From Pseudeuparius sepicola (Eukaryota; Arthropoda; Insecta; Coleoptera; Anthribidae), in assembly GCA_963920635.1 (NCBI GenBank), contig OY987303.1, positions 49,785,223-49,849,222 on the forward strand: a stretch of DNA of 64,000 nt. Direction: 5' to 3'. The position numbers and the translations under genes were made by a program. The notes beneath the pieces were generated by a model, which was given only the letters and a program-made list of their open reading frames with translations, was not told the origin of the DNA and searched no databases. This document shows positions 23,690-36,054 of the stretch, piece after piece. Every line of letters starts with the position of its first letter. Within the stretch, counting starts at the first letter, position 1.

Positions 23690-24115
23690 TGAAATCGGCA
23701 TTAAAATGTCCCAAAATCGTCATTAAAAGCACAGAAATCGTACAATAATGTAGCCCATTATTGTACGATTTTTTCAATAAGTAGGCCTTGGCGAGATGTA
23801 AACATCAAACGTCAGACGCGGAGAAAACGCCCGTCAAAAGTGACCAAATATACAAAACCCGGCCGATAAAGGCTCATTTAACTGTTCGTACACATTGCGA
23901 AATTGTTTCCTATAGAAGCGCAATCCTTCAGTATACATATTTTAGTAAATTTGAAAATCAATAGATTTGTTGTTGCACAAGAAGGAGCAGTTTGGTTTTC
24001 CTGTCAGAAGGTGCCGTACGTCATTATACTTGTCCTAGGTAGAGCGATCGGTGAAGTCAAACAACGCCGCGCGTAGTCGGTTCGTGGACGGGTGATCCCT
24101 TATTGTTATTTTCTT
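23690..24115 (+). repeat. Interspersed repeat with a 5S-rRNA-like segment, copy 1
   Basis: About 420 bp closely similar to 55425-55850 on the same strand (shared AAGTAGGCCTTGGCGAGATG and ACATCAAACGTCAGACGCGG). Near its 3' end, 24042-24099 reads AGCGATCGGTGAAGTCAAAC then AACGCCGCGCGTAGTCGG and TGGACGGGTGATCCC, which follows the order of the internal promoter region of eukaryotic 5S rRNA. This suggests a 5S-derived SINE or a relic of one. A short hairpin (GTACAATAATG/CATTATTGTAC) sits near 23740-23770. Confidence 0.55.
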
Positions 24116-24235
24116 GCTTAATAAAACTTTTTTTGCCTCGGCCAGAGGCCTCAGCAACTAAACTCCACATGAGTCATAAAAAGTTGAACTTCAGTGCCTT
24201 GGTACATAAATAACTATTAAGTTTTCGTTAAAATA

Positions 24236-24790
24236 ATTCAATTCCAAATTGCGACAAGTTTTTGCAAATTGAAAAGCTTGTCGCGCGGAATGTTGATTAC
24301 AGTAGGTACCAATTAATTTTATTGGACAGTGATTGGTTGATAAGCAAGTAGGTACCTATTTGCCAAAGTATGCATTTTTTTCTTTACAATTCGCGCGACA
24401 TAAGCTTTTCAATTTGCAAAAACTTGTCGCAATTTGGAATTGAATTAGGTATCTTAACGCAAACCTAAACTTATTTTATTCGTTTTAGTATGTACATGGC
24501 TTAAATAAAAGCTTGTTTTTAAAAAGGTTATTTAATTTTCAATTTTATGTTGTGCTTTATTAGTAGGTAGGTACCTATTTGATTCCCATGTCAGGAGGGT
24601 GGTAAAGAAATTTAGTCCGCCATCATGGGGCGGCCGCTATATTGGATTACGTATGAAGTCATTCACCTTATTGTTTTCTACCCCTCGAGCCCTTTCATTT
24701 GATACCCATGTTGAGTATCAAATAGGTAATCCGCCATCTTGGAGCGGCGTCCATATTGAATTTAGTGTGATGTTTTATGTTTTTTAATAG
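24236..24790. mobile_element. Palindrome-headed composite repeat (AAAAGCTTGTCGCG family), copy 1
   Basis: 24236-24446 is a palindrome with arms of about 50 bp (ATTCAATTCCAAATTGCGAC ... AAAAGCTTGTCGCG). It is followed by TAAATAAAAGCTTGTTTTTAA and two blocks with CCGCCATC and CCTTTCATTTGATACCCATG. The same order of modules is found at 31660-32290 and, inverted, at 47190-47950. Confidence 0.65.
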
Positions 24791-25602
24791 GTATAAGTTA
24801 AAAATGTAGAAAAAAAATGTAAAAAAAACACCGAGAGAAAAATCGATTTTTTTCGATTTTTGTATTTTTAATGCGAACGCCCTGTCTAAGGCAGGGCCAT
24901 GAAATCGTGGGAATTGATGGCTTATGTGAGCACTAATCAAACTGCAAAGAAATAATTTTAAAATATCTCTCGGTGTTTGTACAGAAAACCCCCGTATTTT
25001 TTGCTATGTTTGAAACTATTTTGTGAACGCCCTGTATAAGTTATGATCGTGAAACTTGGTATGTAGGGTTTTCGGGTATGGCCAATACGACTGTGCTATT
25101 CATTTTTTTCCTAAAAAAATGCCTAATGTACTTTTGCAGTTTTTGGGGGTATAATTTTGATCGTAGTAGGTAGTAGGTCATGGAAAAGACGAATCTGAAA
25201 AAGTTAGTGTCAAAATGTAGATCTTTCGGGCACTATATTTTTAAAAAAAAGTTTTTGAAAATCGGTCCACCCGTAAAGATCGACTTAATGAAACACACTG
25301 TATATAATATCATATGACATATGTATTTAATATTAATTGTATATTCGCTCAAATTGAACTTCGGTTTGGCCTAAACTAGTTCGAATTCTTGTTTGACAGG
25401 TATAAATGGAATTTACCAGGGTTCTTTTAAAATTAAAGAAGCAAGTGTATCCTTTTTGAATGCAATAAATAACAATAGGGAAAAATAAGTTATATTCATT
25501 AACGCAAAATATAGTACAGATAATATTAAAGTTAGACGACACTGACAGACCAACACAGTACCATTACCAAATAATAGATTGATAATCCAGAGAGGAGACC
25601 CT

Positions 25603-25704
25603 ATGGAAAGTCTGGACCTCTATTTACAACTAGTTAATGACAGCAATTTGGCTGAAGCTGAATACACAGTACTGTTTGAATTTGTCATCTGGAATAGCAT
25701 ATAA
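25603..25704 (+). CDS. Short unassigned frame, 33 residues
   Basis: An ATG frame reading MESLDLYLQLVNDSNLAEAE and ending FVIWNSI, opposite in strand to the neighbouring GM2-activator gene and just beyond its stop. The composition looks protein-like, but there is no promoter, splice partner or recognised homologue. It could be a retrotransposed scrap or chance. Confidence 0.15.
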   Translation: MESLDLYLQLVNDSNLAEAEYTVLFEFVIWNSI

Positions 25705-25712
25705 CATATTTT

Positions 25713-27134
25713 TTAAACTACTTCTACAAAAGGAACTTTATTTTCATTTGAATCTTTGCTAGTAGCCACCAAGCTAAAATACACTTCATAACAAGATAAT
25801 GTCATATTTTCATATTGTAAAATTATTTTTGCATAATAGTTTCCGGTCATAACGTTTCCGGCCCCCACATTTTGCTTAATCTGCTTTAAGGTATAAACAC
25901 CCTAAAAATAATAGAAAAAAGTTGATTATAATATATTAAAAAGCTACAATTAGATATCACCTTTGGAATAGGACATCTACAAGGCACACCGCTTTTGATG
26001 TACTCAGGCGGACACGTTGAATTTTTTGGGATGCCATGCACACAGAGGTCTTGGTAAGTGCAAGAGCCGATATTGTCGACACATGGTATAGGCAGCCAGA
26101 TTCCTAGTTCGTCTCTTTCTACTTTTACAATGGCCTAAAATGGATACCACAGGATTTATTAAACAAAACAATTCAACTTCAAAGTATTATAGATCGAGTA
26201 TGAAATTAAAGCGTTGGATGGATGATAAATGCAATTTGGCCTAACTTTTTGATAACACACGCTATATATGGTAACTCTTTCGTCCGTAATTAACTCCATA
26301 GATGGAGACACCCAGCTCGGCTCATACAGGGTGACCACTTTCATACCTATATAAATGCCTAAAATCTTTAGTTTTGGACATATGCGCCTGAACTTTTTTG
26401 TTTGAAAGATGTTAAAAAAACCGCTTCTTTTGATCTTCTCACTGTTGTGAAAATACAAATCCAGGGACAGGTTTTTGTTTTCCGATTGTCTCTAAAATTT
26501 AGTGATTTTTTATTTAAAATCTGACACCACAGCGTTAATCGGGACACCCAGAAACCCCCACATATACAATATTTTAACAAACAATATACAGGGAATTCTA
26601 TCCTACAGGGATCGAATAAAAATGTACAGGTAATTTTTCTTTAGGCCATCTCAAAATGCTAAATTTGTATGAAACTTATATTGTATACTGTATATTATAT
26701 GTGTTATTTCTTTGATAAGAATGGCGCACCATTCATTTAGAAGATATAATATGAATTATGAAATGTTAAACAAACAACAAATATAATCTTTCTTTTCCAA
26801 AGTTTAAAAAAGTACAAATGTTGAACTTATGATTCCTACCTTTAAAGGTGCTGAAATATCAACTGTTGTTATTAGTGTGCCATATATTAGATATTCTGAG
26901 TGTTCATTCTTTATGGAAACATTTTCAACAGTTACAAAATAATTATCTTCTTTATTGTTGCATTTAGTGAGACTTGTTATATCTATTTGTGTATCCTCCT
27001 GAAATATAAAATTAAAAAATAAATTGAATTTAAAATAAGTTAAGTAATTTCCTTACCAACTTCAGTATTAATTTACAATTTATTTTAACCAAAAATTGAA
27101 AGGATAAAATTAAGATAAGCAGAATTTTTTCCAT
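25713..27134 (-). CDS. Ganglioside GM2 activator-like lipid-binding protein (ML domain), complete, 4 exons
   Basis: Minus-strand exons 27057-27134, 26840-26998, 25961-26134 and 25713-25901 each contain a whole number of codons and have GT/AG borders, giving 199 residues. Residues 1-20 (MEKILLILILSFQFLVKINC) form a signal peptide. The body matches GM2 activator: LWLPIPC-type block GIWLPIPCVDNIGSCTYQDL, then SGVPCRCPIPKGVYTL and MTGNYYAKI, with paired cysteines as in the ML lipid-binding beta-cup. N-glycosylation sequons occur at NVS, NST and NMT. In vertebrates this protein extracts gangliosides for lysosomal hexosaminidase; insect members are presumed secreted or lysosomal lipid carriers (inference). 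The intron at 26135-26839 holds a CAGGGTG end near 26330 and a fragment (26515-26700) of the 7766-8950 repeat. All exons are too short for simple frame scans. Confidence 0.92.
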
Positions 27135-27519
27135 GTTTTCTTAAATATTAATAAGTTGGTGTGGGCAGTGGTCAATTATCACCAGTTTATCATCTCTGTA
27201 CATCAATATTTTATGACGTACCTATTTACTGTTGTCTATCAGTTCTCAGAGCCACAATCTGGTGCAAACATTTTGTCTCAAAATTTATAGTAAATATCAT
27301 TATAAAGTATATTAGTCGACTTTACTCCCTACATCCTTTTGTGCTACTTATACAGGGTGATTCATTGAAAATGAGAATTTTGAAAACTGCAGATAAAAAA
27401 ATGCACTATACAGGGTGTCGCAGGTGGAAAGGGACAAACTGAAACTGCGGATAGGGCTAACTCAAATTAATCAGAAATATCTATTAAAAACCCTCGATTA
27501 TCCTTTTTTCATCTGTAGT

Positions 27520-28480
27520 GGGCGATTTATCAATTTTGGACAATGTATTCGCAGGCAATAACTATTATATGTATATGGCTTATAAAAACCTCATAATATT
27601 TTAGGAGTTTATTACGCTAGTAAATGAATACGTATAATAAAAACTCAAAAATTTCAGAGCCGAATTTAGCATTTAGTGGAGTTTTTGGGGCTCCTTAAGA
27701 AAAGATCACCCTGTGCACGATTTTTTGATAATCCAATGTGGTGATATAAACTACATTAATAGTGTTGAATGGTTTTTTCTTTTGTCACAAAACCAAAGTC
27801 ATAATTTACTAAAGAAATATAGGGTGTTTCAGTTTTAAATCGAAAACTTTGGGAAACAAATGGAGAACTTTGAAAAATAATGCCACTTTCTATAAACTTA
27901 ATGCATTTGGGGCTCCCTAAGGAAGTTATACAGGGTGTTAGTTTCGCAGAAAAAGAAAGATTTTTTTAAACTGAAACAAATAAAGCTACTCAAGCCATAC
28001 TTGGTACACTTATTACTGGTATAGGTTGACACAAAATGGTGAAGTATCCACCTGATTGAAAAACCAGTGGCGGAGATAAACATTCTCTTAGATTTGGTTC
28101 ATCTTTTTTTTCCAAAAACAGGTTTTCTTTTCATATATATAATAATATGTGTATAATATAATATAAAAAAATGAAATTACTATGAAACCGAAGCAGATAC
28201 GAAAAAAAGGAAACATATGTTTTTGTGGGTACTATGTTCATTCTAAATTAATGCCCCCCTTGACTTTGCACTTTGTATGTAGCTTGATATCCCTTTTTTA
28301 AAGAGCCCAAAATATTAAATGAGCTAAATCTGGTCCTGAATTTTTAAAATTTTTATTATACATATACATTGACGTTTGCTAGTGTAATAAACCCGCAAAA
28401 TTTTATGAGATTCTAACAAGCTATGCAATAGTTATTGCCTGTGAAAATATTGGCCAAAATTGATAAATCACCCTGTACAT
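27520..28480. mobile_element. Foldback element with CACCCTGTA end
   Basis: The segment at about 27525-27690 (GATTTATCAATTTTGG, GGCAATAACTAT) is matched inverted at about 28310-28475, ending TTGATAAATCACCCTG-TA. Scattered CAGGGTG ends at 27355, 27410 and 27930 indicate further nested scraps. No coding frame. Confidence 0.6.
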
Positions 28481-28662
28481 CTATAAAAAAGATAATTGAG
28501 ACACCCTGTATTATTTGGGCTGTTCGATGCTGCGATTTTTGGATATCGATACCACAGCGAAAATATCGATAATATTGGATGGAGACAAAATTAATTCCAT
28601 GTCCTGTATCTTAAAAACAAGTGCCGAAAAGAAATATGTTTTGTCAAAATAGTATATTTCAT

Positions 28663-28663
<1 letters not shown>

Positions 28664-28713
<50 letters not shown>
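28664..28713. repeat. (AT)n microsatellite
   Basis: About 50 bp of AT dinucleotides, followed by GC-rich TTTCGTGCGCGGGTGACAAA. Tyr/Ile repeat frames across it are artefacts. Confidence 0.95.
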
Positions 28714-28720
<7 letters not shown>

Positions 28721-29349
28721 TTCGTGCGCGGGTGACAAATTCCCGTGTGAGGCGCAGCCGAACACGGGAAGTCATGCAAGCACGGAAAAATCTATTTCTG
28801 GACATGTAATGAACGGTATTTTTTATTACACTTCTTTGAAAACAGAAACTTAAAACATTTTATCGGCATATTATAATAAATTTAATTGACAAAAAATAAA
28901 CAATGCAGACAATATAGTGTTTGGTATGTATGATGCATTTCCATGGTTACTCTCAAATTATTTCAAAGGTGCTTTGTTGTAAATTAGTTATTGTCAGATA
29001 AGGTGAATAAAACGTCAAAAATATTACAGAAATAGAAATGTATCTAAATATTGAAACACGAATTAAAATACAAAATAGGTATATGTTAAATATCAGAGAG
29101 CATATAGAGTTTCTTAAATTTAGTTTACTTTGCTGTATATTTCTATTTTAAAGCCATATATTCAGTATTTTTATTCAGCGCACGGAAAGTTTTTCCATGC
29201 GCTGTTTCCGTGCGCTAGCCCGAAAAACCCGATCTTTCATTATTGCTAAAACAGATGAAAATAAGGTGTTTTTAAAGAAGTATAATAAAAAAGATATTTT
29301 ATTCTGGCAAAAGAACAAATTTTTCTTCCTTTGGCTGTCCTGTTTGGGC

Positions 29350-29760
29350 AAAGTTTGCTGATCTAGGTATCCTATTTGACACCCAGCTTACATTCCAAAA
29401 TCATATAAGTGAGCTTGTTGCTAAATGTCTTAAAATGCGGGACTTATAATCCACAATAGCCATGAATAGACCTGAGTACTTTGCTGCTACTATACTAGTC
29501 ATTAGTGTCACAGCTGGAATACGCATCTGTGATCTGGTTGATCTCCTTTATACAACAAACATATTCAAGCTATTGAAAAGGTACAAAGAAAGTTTCTCAA
29601 GTATATAAGTTTCAAGGAAGATGGAGTATATCAATGTGGAATTGTAGTGCCCAGGCAAACGCCTAAAGCCAGAATATTTAAATTCACAATATTCCTACAG
29701 TATCCTAGAGAGGTCCCGCATCCAAGATTTTTAAGACTTAAAAACTATCCGCTTCTATGA
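29350..29760 (+). pseudogene. jockey-type reverse transcriptase C-terminal remnant
   Basis: Reads LGILFDTQLTFQNHISELVA in one frame, matching the LGVxFDxxLxFxxHI block after the catalytic core of jockey-clade reverse transcriptases. Further on, in other frames, come KVQRKFLKYISFKEDG and RQTPKARIF. Stops and frameshifts make it inactive. The same region of a related element lies on the minus strand at 41130-42000. Confidence 0.7.
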
Positions 29761-29769
29761 AGCTTGGCC

Positions 29770-30960
29770 AGGCCACACGTGTCAAGGTTAAATGCGAGGC
29801 CATGATTCGGAGACATAGATCAGGCCACCTGCGCCGCGCAGCGAAATCCTAGCTGAGGCCTCCCGAGAAATGATATAAAAGGGCTCCCGACAGGAGCTAC
29901 CGACAGTAGTAAGCCGACTACCAGCAGTTGCCGCTGAAAGCTCTGCCTGAAAGAAGAGGGCAGGCGGCAGCCCCTGCGGCTAGCCAGCCGCAGGCCATCA
30001 CCCAGTTGCTGATGAAGAAAACCAAGAAAGAAGTATTTTCCTAAGCACCGCAGTAAGTTTGGACTGGCCGAAAAGTAAGATATTTGTGTTTTAATTCCTT
30101 TGTGTCTGAATTGCCTTTTTATTTTTGAATTTTGAAACTATTTTGAAAACTTTTAGAGAGATTGAATTTATTGTGCATTTTTAATTAATTAGAAATAATT
30201 TCATAACTTTTGTGAACCGTATTATGATTTTTGGGAATTTATTTTGAACCATATTATCGTTGACTGACATATTTATAAAGACTTCTCACGGCTATAGCTT
30301 TATGTCCTGGAAAACAGATGGCTCTGATGGCTAACAATGTATTCTGCATTGTATTTTATCTCCGGAAAGCGCATGGTGAGAGTCAGAGTTTTAGTTTATT
30401 CAAACAGAAATAATCTTGTAACTTTTATTGGGAAATTTGAAAGGGATTTGGGAAACTATTTAGAGTTAATTATTTTTGGGTTTAAATCAGAATTTTGTTT
30501 TTAACTGAACTATTTTATGTTAGAACTTTCGAGTAAATTTGAATTACATTTTTATACAATCCTGTACTGAGTAATTAAGCGATGTTATGCAAAGTCAAGT
30601 AATTTTATTCTATTTGGGGAATCTTTTGCAATTTTTGTATTTCAATCTGACGGTTTGTCATTTTATGCCGTAGTTTTTGTATTTGTGCCATTTTGTCATA
30701 TTGTTTGTGTCTTATTTTAAATTCGATTGTTAAACAGTGTACTTTTTGAAACGTTTGGAGTTTGTTACTTAGAAAAGGGTCATATTTCAGATATCTTGAG
30801 TGCAGCGTTGTGCTAAATCATAGATTTTTAATTTTATTCAATAATAATTATTGCACGTTTCTAAACTTCCTATTAAACTGTATTTAGTTAACTCAATGTA
30901 CGGTATCGTATTTAATTTTAATATACATATTAAACTATCCCTGTGTTTCCGTCATACACC
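29770..30960 (+). repeat. LTR-like region with TATA box and GC-rich leader (possible solo LTR)
   Basis: A GC-rich block (29780-30060) contains TGATATAAAAGGGCTCCCGA, a good core TATA box about 30 bases before CGACAGTAGTAAGCCG, followed by 900 bases of low-GC DNA. This contrast resembles LTR promoters or a 5' leader. No terminal TG...CA pair with flanking duplication, primer-binding site or gag/pol frame was found, so the class is uncertain. 30270-30390 is also found near 61975-62095. Confidence 0.3.
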
Positions 30961-31659
30961 CTTAGGCCCACACTAAAAGAAAATAACTTGTGGCTCACCC
31001 CATATATACCGCTCGCCAACTACCACCAAACACGGGTTGAGTTTTCCACAGAATCTTTACCTACTAGCGTTGATTGAGGAAGGTACTAGGCAGACTATGA
31101 GCTGTTTTTTATTCAAGATTCAGAGCAATAAGATTGATCGCCCTGATATTGCTTAGATTTCCAACCAAGTACCTAGACTAACTGCTAGACAATCTCGCAC
31201 TTTTTAGTTTTTAATTACCTACAAGTATTCCACGAACAGACACTTTAAAATTGCCGACAATATTCAAACTCTTAAAAATGTTCGCCTTTGTACCGCATAT
31301 CTACATATCAAACCTACAATGCAAGGCAGGATATTATGTTTGATATTTTTTATTTATTGTAGCTCATCTTTCATAAATAAACTATCCTTTATAACATAAG
31401 CAGGTCCCCAGATGGGGTTTACAAGAGGTGAAATGGCCGAAATGTCCAACTTATCGCAAGAAAGTTGTTATACGGAGTTTTTAAAATCACAAATTTTGAA
31501 ATTGTCTGGGTTAAATTAACTTTAATTTTTGGATAACCTATAGCATTTTGGATGCTGTTGAATCCATTCAATTAGATTAAATCAGAAGAAGTTACAATAA
31601 TCTCCGGAACATACAGTACCTTATATTAGTCTTTAACTTTGCTGTCATAAATAGTAAAA

Positions 31660-32290
31660 AATTATTAATAAAAAAATATTTTTAAAAACAAGCTTTTATT
31701 TAAATTCTCTGAAAAGAAGAAAATAAACTTTATATCAAATCAAACCAAGGCAAACCCATAATTTTGTTACATTATACAACTGTATATGATATAAAAGCTT
31801 GTCGCGAGATTTTCGTGTGTAAATATCTTTTATAGAAAAATACATTTTTTACTTAAAATTACTTTCAAGATATATATATTCTCGCGACAAGCTTTTATAT
31901 CATATACAGTTGTATAATGTAACAAAATTATGGGTTTGCCTTGGTTTGATTTATTATAAAGTTTATTTTCTTCTTTTCAGAGCATTAAAATAAAAGCTTG
32001 TTTTTAAAAATATTTTTTATTAATAATTTTATTTTCAAATTTTTAATTCTACTCTTCAAGCCCTTTCATTTGATACCCATATTAAGGGGGTTGACAAAAA
32101 ATACATCATCCGCCATGTTGTGGCGATGGCTATTTTGAAAGTATTACAATATTGAGTATTGTATATTGTATTGTCACCGGAACTAAAGGTGTATGAAAAA
32201 TTTCAGCTCAATCGGATGTCAGGAAGTGGTTCTAATTCAGCTTGCAAGATTTGACCTTAACATACATACATGTAAAAATCAGTATACCCA
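31660..32290. mobile_element. Palindrome-headed composite repeat (AAAAGCTTGTCGCG family), copy 2
   Basis: A palindrome at about 31665-32035 (arms with CAAGGCAAACCCATAATTTT and ATAAAAGCTTGTCGCGAG) is followed by TCTTCAAGCCCTTTCATTTG, an ATCATCCGCCATG block and CGGATGTCAGGAAGTGGTTC. The order matches copy 1 and the inverted copy 3. Confidence 0.8.
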
Positions 32291-32389
32291 TCCTGTAATT
32301 AGTAGATACATGTACTGTTGAATTGTGAATAAATAAATAAATACGTGCAAGGAAAAAAACAAAAATGAAATCCATAATTTTATGAGTAG

Positions 32390-33146
32390 AATACATATAC
32401 CTATAGCAACCAATAATGCGCAAAAGAGACGTCCGACCGGAGGAATCATTTTTAACCCTAAAAGAGGCGGAAAATTTGAAATAATTTATATGGGTGGGTT
32501 CCAAATAATGTACCTAATGTCTTGGTTGTCGTTTTGTGTAAAATGGAAATTATTTTAGTTGAAAGTACAACATAGGTCTAAGATTTGTTGGTTTTAATTT
32601 TAAATTAATGCATTCGGGAAACTAACCAGTTAACTAGGTTGAGAAATTATACAACTTAATCAAAACAACATATTTTCATCATCATAAAGAGAACTAATAT
32701 AATTATTATTGTTCATTACGCCACAGAATAAATAGCTTTGCAACAGAAGCCTTCTTACGGACATGTGTCAAAAATAAGCGAGCCTCCATTTTAATTTACA
32801 GAAAGACAAACAAGCACAAATTTGGTTCTAATACAATCTCTTTACTATGTAGATTAACGTAAAATCAAATAAAATGCATATTATTCATGACTTTAGAAGA
32901 TATTTTGCTAAAAAGCGAGTCTCCTTTTGACACATGTCACTAAGGAATTGTCTGTATTACTCGTTAGTCTGTGATTACGCCTTATACAATAGCTACATTA
33001 ACTTGAAAATATTTGTAATTACCTAACATTTTCATACAATATTACTTGGTAGAATTATTTCTTTGAATACTTCTAATAATAATAGCCTATTTTCCAGAAA
33101 CATATCTATACCTATTTCTGAATTTTTAGGCAGCTAGTTTTACTTC
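32390..33146 (-). mobile_element. Inner part of the split repeat element (reverse copy of about 18990-19470)
   Basis: Reverse-complement match to 18990-19470, including AAATTATTTCAAATTT, AACGACA-CCAAGACATTA-like and TTCAGAAATAGGTATAGA blocks. A MITE with ends GGACATGTGTCAAAA/TTTTGACACATGT is inserted at about 32753-32955. The match stops at about 33147 and resumes at 36310. Confidence 0.7.
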
Positions 33147-33271
33147 TTAGAACCTTTTCTTTTTGTTTGTTTAAAAAATACAACCAAAAGAAAATTTGGT
33201 AACTTCAACTTCTACCACTTTAATCTTTGCTTCAAAAATGCAAATGAAGTGTTTTCTAATTACGCTCTTCT

Positions 33272-34418
33272 TTAATAGGTAAGCTTCAATAATTTTGCTG
33301 GCGGTGATTTGCAGTTAACAGGTTTACTTGCTGCTGCTGTTTGCATTTCTTCGGTTAATTCTATTTGCTCCAGAAATGCGTCTCTCTTCGTCGTATCGAA
33401 AATTACAATGTCTCCATTTTCCTCATCTCCATGAGTTACTTCTTGAACGGGAATGAATTTTTTTGGTGGTCTTACCAATTTTGACTCCACTGCTTCTTCG
33501 GTTAGATTTCTAGATGATAGAGCGCCACTTTTCTCGTTCTTTCGTGTTGCATTAAAAAATCCTGTTCATCAAAATGAATATAACTGGCATAGATAGAGTC
33601 CTTCCAGAGAATATTCTTGACGATGACACAATGTGGATGTAAAAGTCTCTTCGCATTTTTACAACGCTTTACCAAGTCATTTTTTGATCTCGTAAATATG
33701 AAAATGAAAAGCATTTAACTGTACAAAATATTAAAAAAAAATCGCGATTAAAAACTAAAAACGCATCTCTCAAAAAAGCAGTCACTTTTATGATTTTACC
33801 GGTGCCTTCAAAAAGTATAATGCAATTTAATTCATATAGTTTAAAAACATTTAAACAAGGAATAAAGTAGCCGCCATTCAAACTGCCAATATATGGTTAA
33901 AAATGGCGCCGCATTTAATCTATTTTCGGCCAAAAGTGGTATATGTTAACATACAGGTATGTGGTAGAATATCGCCCAAGTTACAACCCTATACTACCTA
34001 TAACCTGTCAAGTGCTTATAATTGGTGATTTCCAGGATAAACAATATCCTCACTTTTCAAAAGAATAATATGTATTGGGATAATGCTACCTTTAAAAATA
34101 AAAATAATATTCAATAACGTATCTCATTAACGCATATATTATCAATTTGTTACAAAAAACAGTGCTTTAACTAAATTTACAACAATACGCTTCTTATATT
34201 TTATGTTACAAAAAACTTCTAGAAAATTATGACTCTGCCCCTAAATTTTCGAATACAGTCATTATTAAGCATAAAATATTATATTCACAGTATGTATAAG
34301 GTATAAGTGCACATTTAATAGCGATAAATACCACTTCTTCTTTAACTCACTTTTCATCTTTTGGACTAAACATATGTTGCAGAGAACCATCTTTGTTTTT
34401 CTCGCAATCAAGTGGCTC
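33272..34418 (-). pseudogene. Unidentified spliced reading frame with one frameshift
   Basis: On the minus strand an exon-like block at 34349-34418 (after TTTTGTTTTCAG, ending GAAAA|GTGAGT) reads EPLDCEKNKDGSLQHMFSPK. Joined at AG|ATCAAAA near 33690 it continues in phase as SKNDLVKRCKNAKRLLHPHC and IHFDEQDFLMQHE. A one-base slip around 33535 is then needed to pass into the open frame NLTEEAVESKLVRPPKKFIP ... DAFLEQIELTEEMQ, ending SPPAKLLKLTY at 33272. The composition is protein-like and the splice phases fit, but no family is recognised. It may be a decayed host gene, a transposon-encoded protein, or an intact gene with a sequencing error. Its upstream exons are not found. Part of it is duplicated at 1575-1990, and it lies between the two halves of a split repeat element. 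Confidence 0.45.
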
Positions 34419-34430
34419 CTGAAAACAAAA

Positions 34431-34690
34431 TGATGACGTGTCAAAAATACGTGAGTCTTGTGAGAAAAAAGCCTCTACTTTAAAAACAAATTCGGCATGG
34501 TACAATCTACTTTCTAAGTAGAAAATCAACACATGCCACAAAGGAGATGTCTGTATCATCGTTGAGTAAAATATTATAGTGTCACCAATGAAGTCTGCAT
34601 CATATTATGAATTTTTTTATTAATTCATTCAGGTAAATTTTTGTTGAAAGATTTTTTATTTAAAAGCTCATTTTGACACATGTTACTAAG
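34431..34690. mobile_element. Small MITE (GACGTGTCAAAA / TTTTGACACATG ends)
   Basis: The inverted ends match those of the element at 32753-32955. It lies just upstream of the exon-like block at 34349-34418. No frame. Confidence 0.45.
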
Positions 34691-35204
34691 GAGTTGGCAG
34701 GGAGGCACATTTTTTCCATTGGAAAGTTTTCTATTTTTGGGAAAAAATCGTCCGCTAAGAAAAATATACATTTTTAACCGACTAAAAACATTTTGTCCAA
34801 TACTTCGATAGTTTTCCATTTTAGCAAAATATCCGGCTAAAAATCGCTCCTATTTTGGTCACCTGCCCGGCGAAATACAGAGTATAGCCATGCCATAATT
34901 TTACAGATCTTACGATACATTTGTGTAAACGATTATAATCAATATGACTTTTGGAGACCTTATGGCAATGTTATAGTGCGCACTAACCTTTAGATTGTGT
35001 TTCACGACAACCTTTCAAGTGATATACAGTGACCGGCAGAATGTACTCAACAAATATATTTTTTTTATTTAGTGCCAAAATAGAAAACTGACTATGGGGT
35101 TGCATTGTCCTGAAACCAAAATAGGGCCTGAAAAATTTCATGCAGATATCACGATATACTAGAGGGAGTCAAAAACAAAAACGTGGCGCAAGAGTAAAGT
35201 GTCC

Positions 35205-35725
35205 TTATTTTGTGTCGTAGAGGAAAATGGCATAAGAGAAAGTTGTTTGCAATGAAAAAAATATAAATAAAGACAAAATCATGCCATTCTATTTAAAACT
35301 TATTTTGTTTATTTTTTTAACATTAGTTGCAGTTTAAAACTAAAAAGTGACTGATTTAATTTTAAATACCATACCAAGCACATCCTGCAGACTTTTACAG
35401 TCATTCAAAAAGTCTTGTTGTGAAACTTGCGATTCTATTTTGCGAATAACAACAAAAAAATTGCTTGCTCAACATGTTCTCTGTGTTTTTCATATTCCCA
35501 ATTAAATAGCCACGGTCAGTATAAACGCTAGTCTTATTTAGTGCGGAAGGGTTGGATAATTGTTAGAACATGGTGGCGTAAAACTTCCTTTGGGGGCAAA
35601 TGAGAAAACGGCAACCCATGATAAAAAAATAAAAAATAATAATAGAAAGCCATGACTTTTTATTTATGATGCAAACAACTTTCTCTTATACCATTTTCCT
35701 CTACGACACAAAATAAGTAATAGGT
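35205..35725. repeat. Inverted repeat pair (TATTTTGTGTCGTAGAGGAA)
   Basis: TATTTTGTGTCGTAGAGGAA then AATGG at 35209 pairs with CCATTTTCCTCTACGACACA ending near 35717; the arms are about 80 bp with GAGAAAGTTGTTTGCA in common. The interior is AT-rich and non-coding. Confidence 0.7.
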
Positions 35726-36054
35726 ACAAGATGTCTGAAATAAAGTGTTATGTCGTTGTGTGTTTATGTGTTTATTAAATATTAAAATCTGCTCATTTAT
35801 AATTTGAATATCACTTACGGTTTAACCGGAAGTAAATAAATATTTTTAGAAATCTTTTTGTAGATTAAAATCTCATTCAATATCCCTTAAAATTACCTTT
35901 TCAATGATGTCACAGTATGGGGTTATCTATTGCCGTTTTCGAGATATTCGACTATGTTTCCCCAGTAGACATGGAATAAGGAAGTGTCTCTTCCAAATAA
36001 TTGGAAATATATTAACTAGTAGGCCATGACTTCATCTTTGCTTTTTAGCATATA

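Noticed and set aside
28591..28809. Tyr/Ile repeat proteins on both strands
   Set aside because: Translation of the AT microsatellite.
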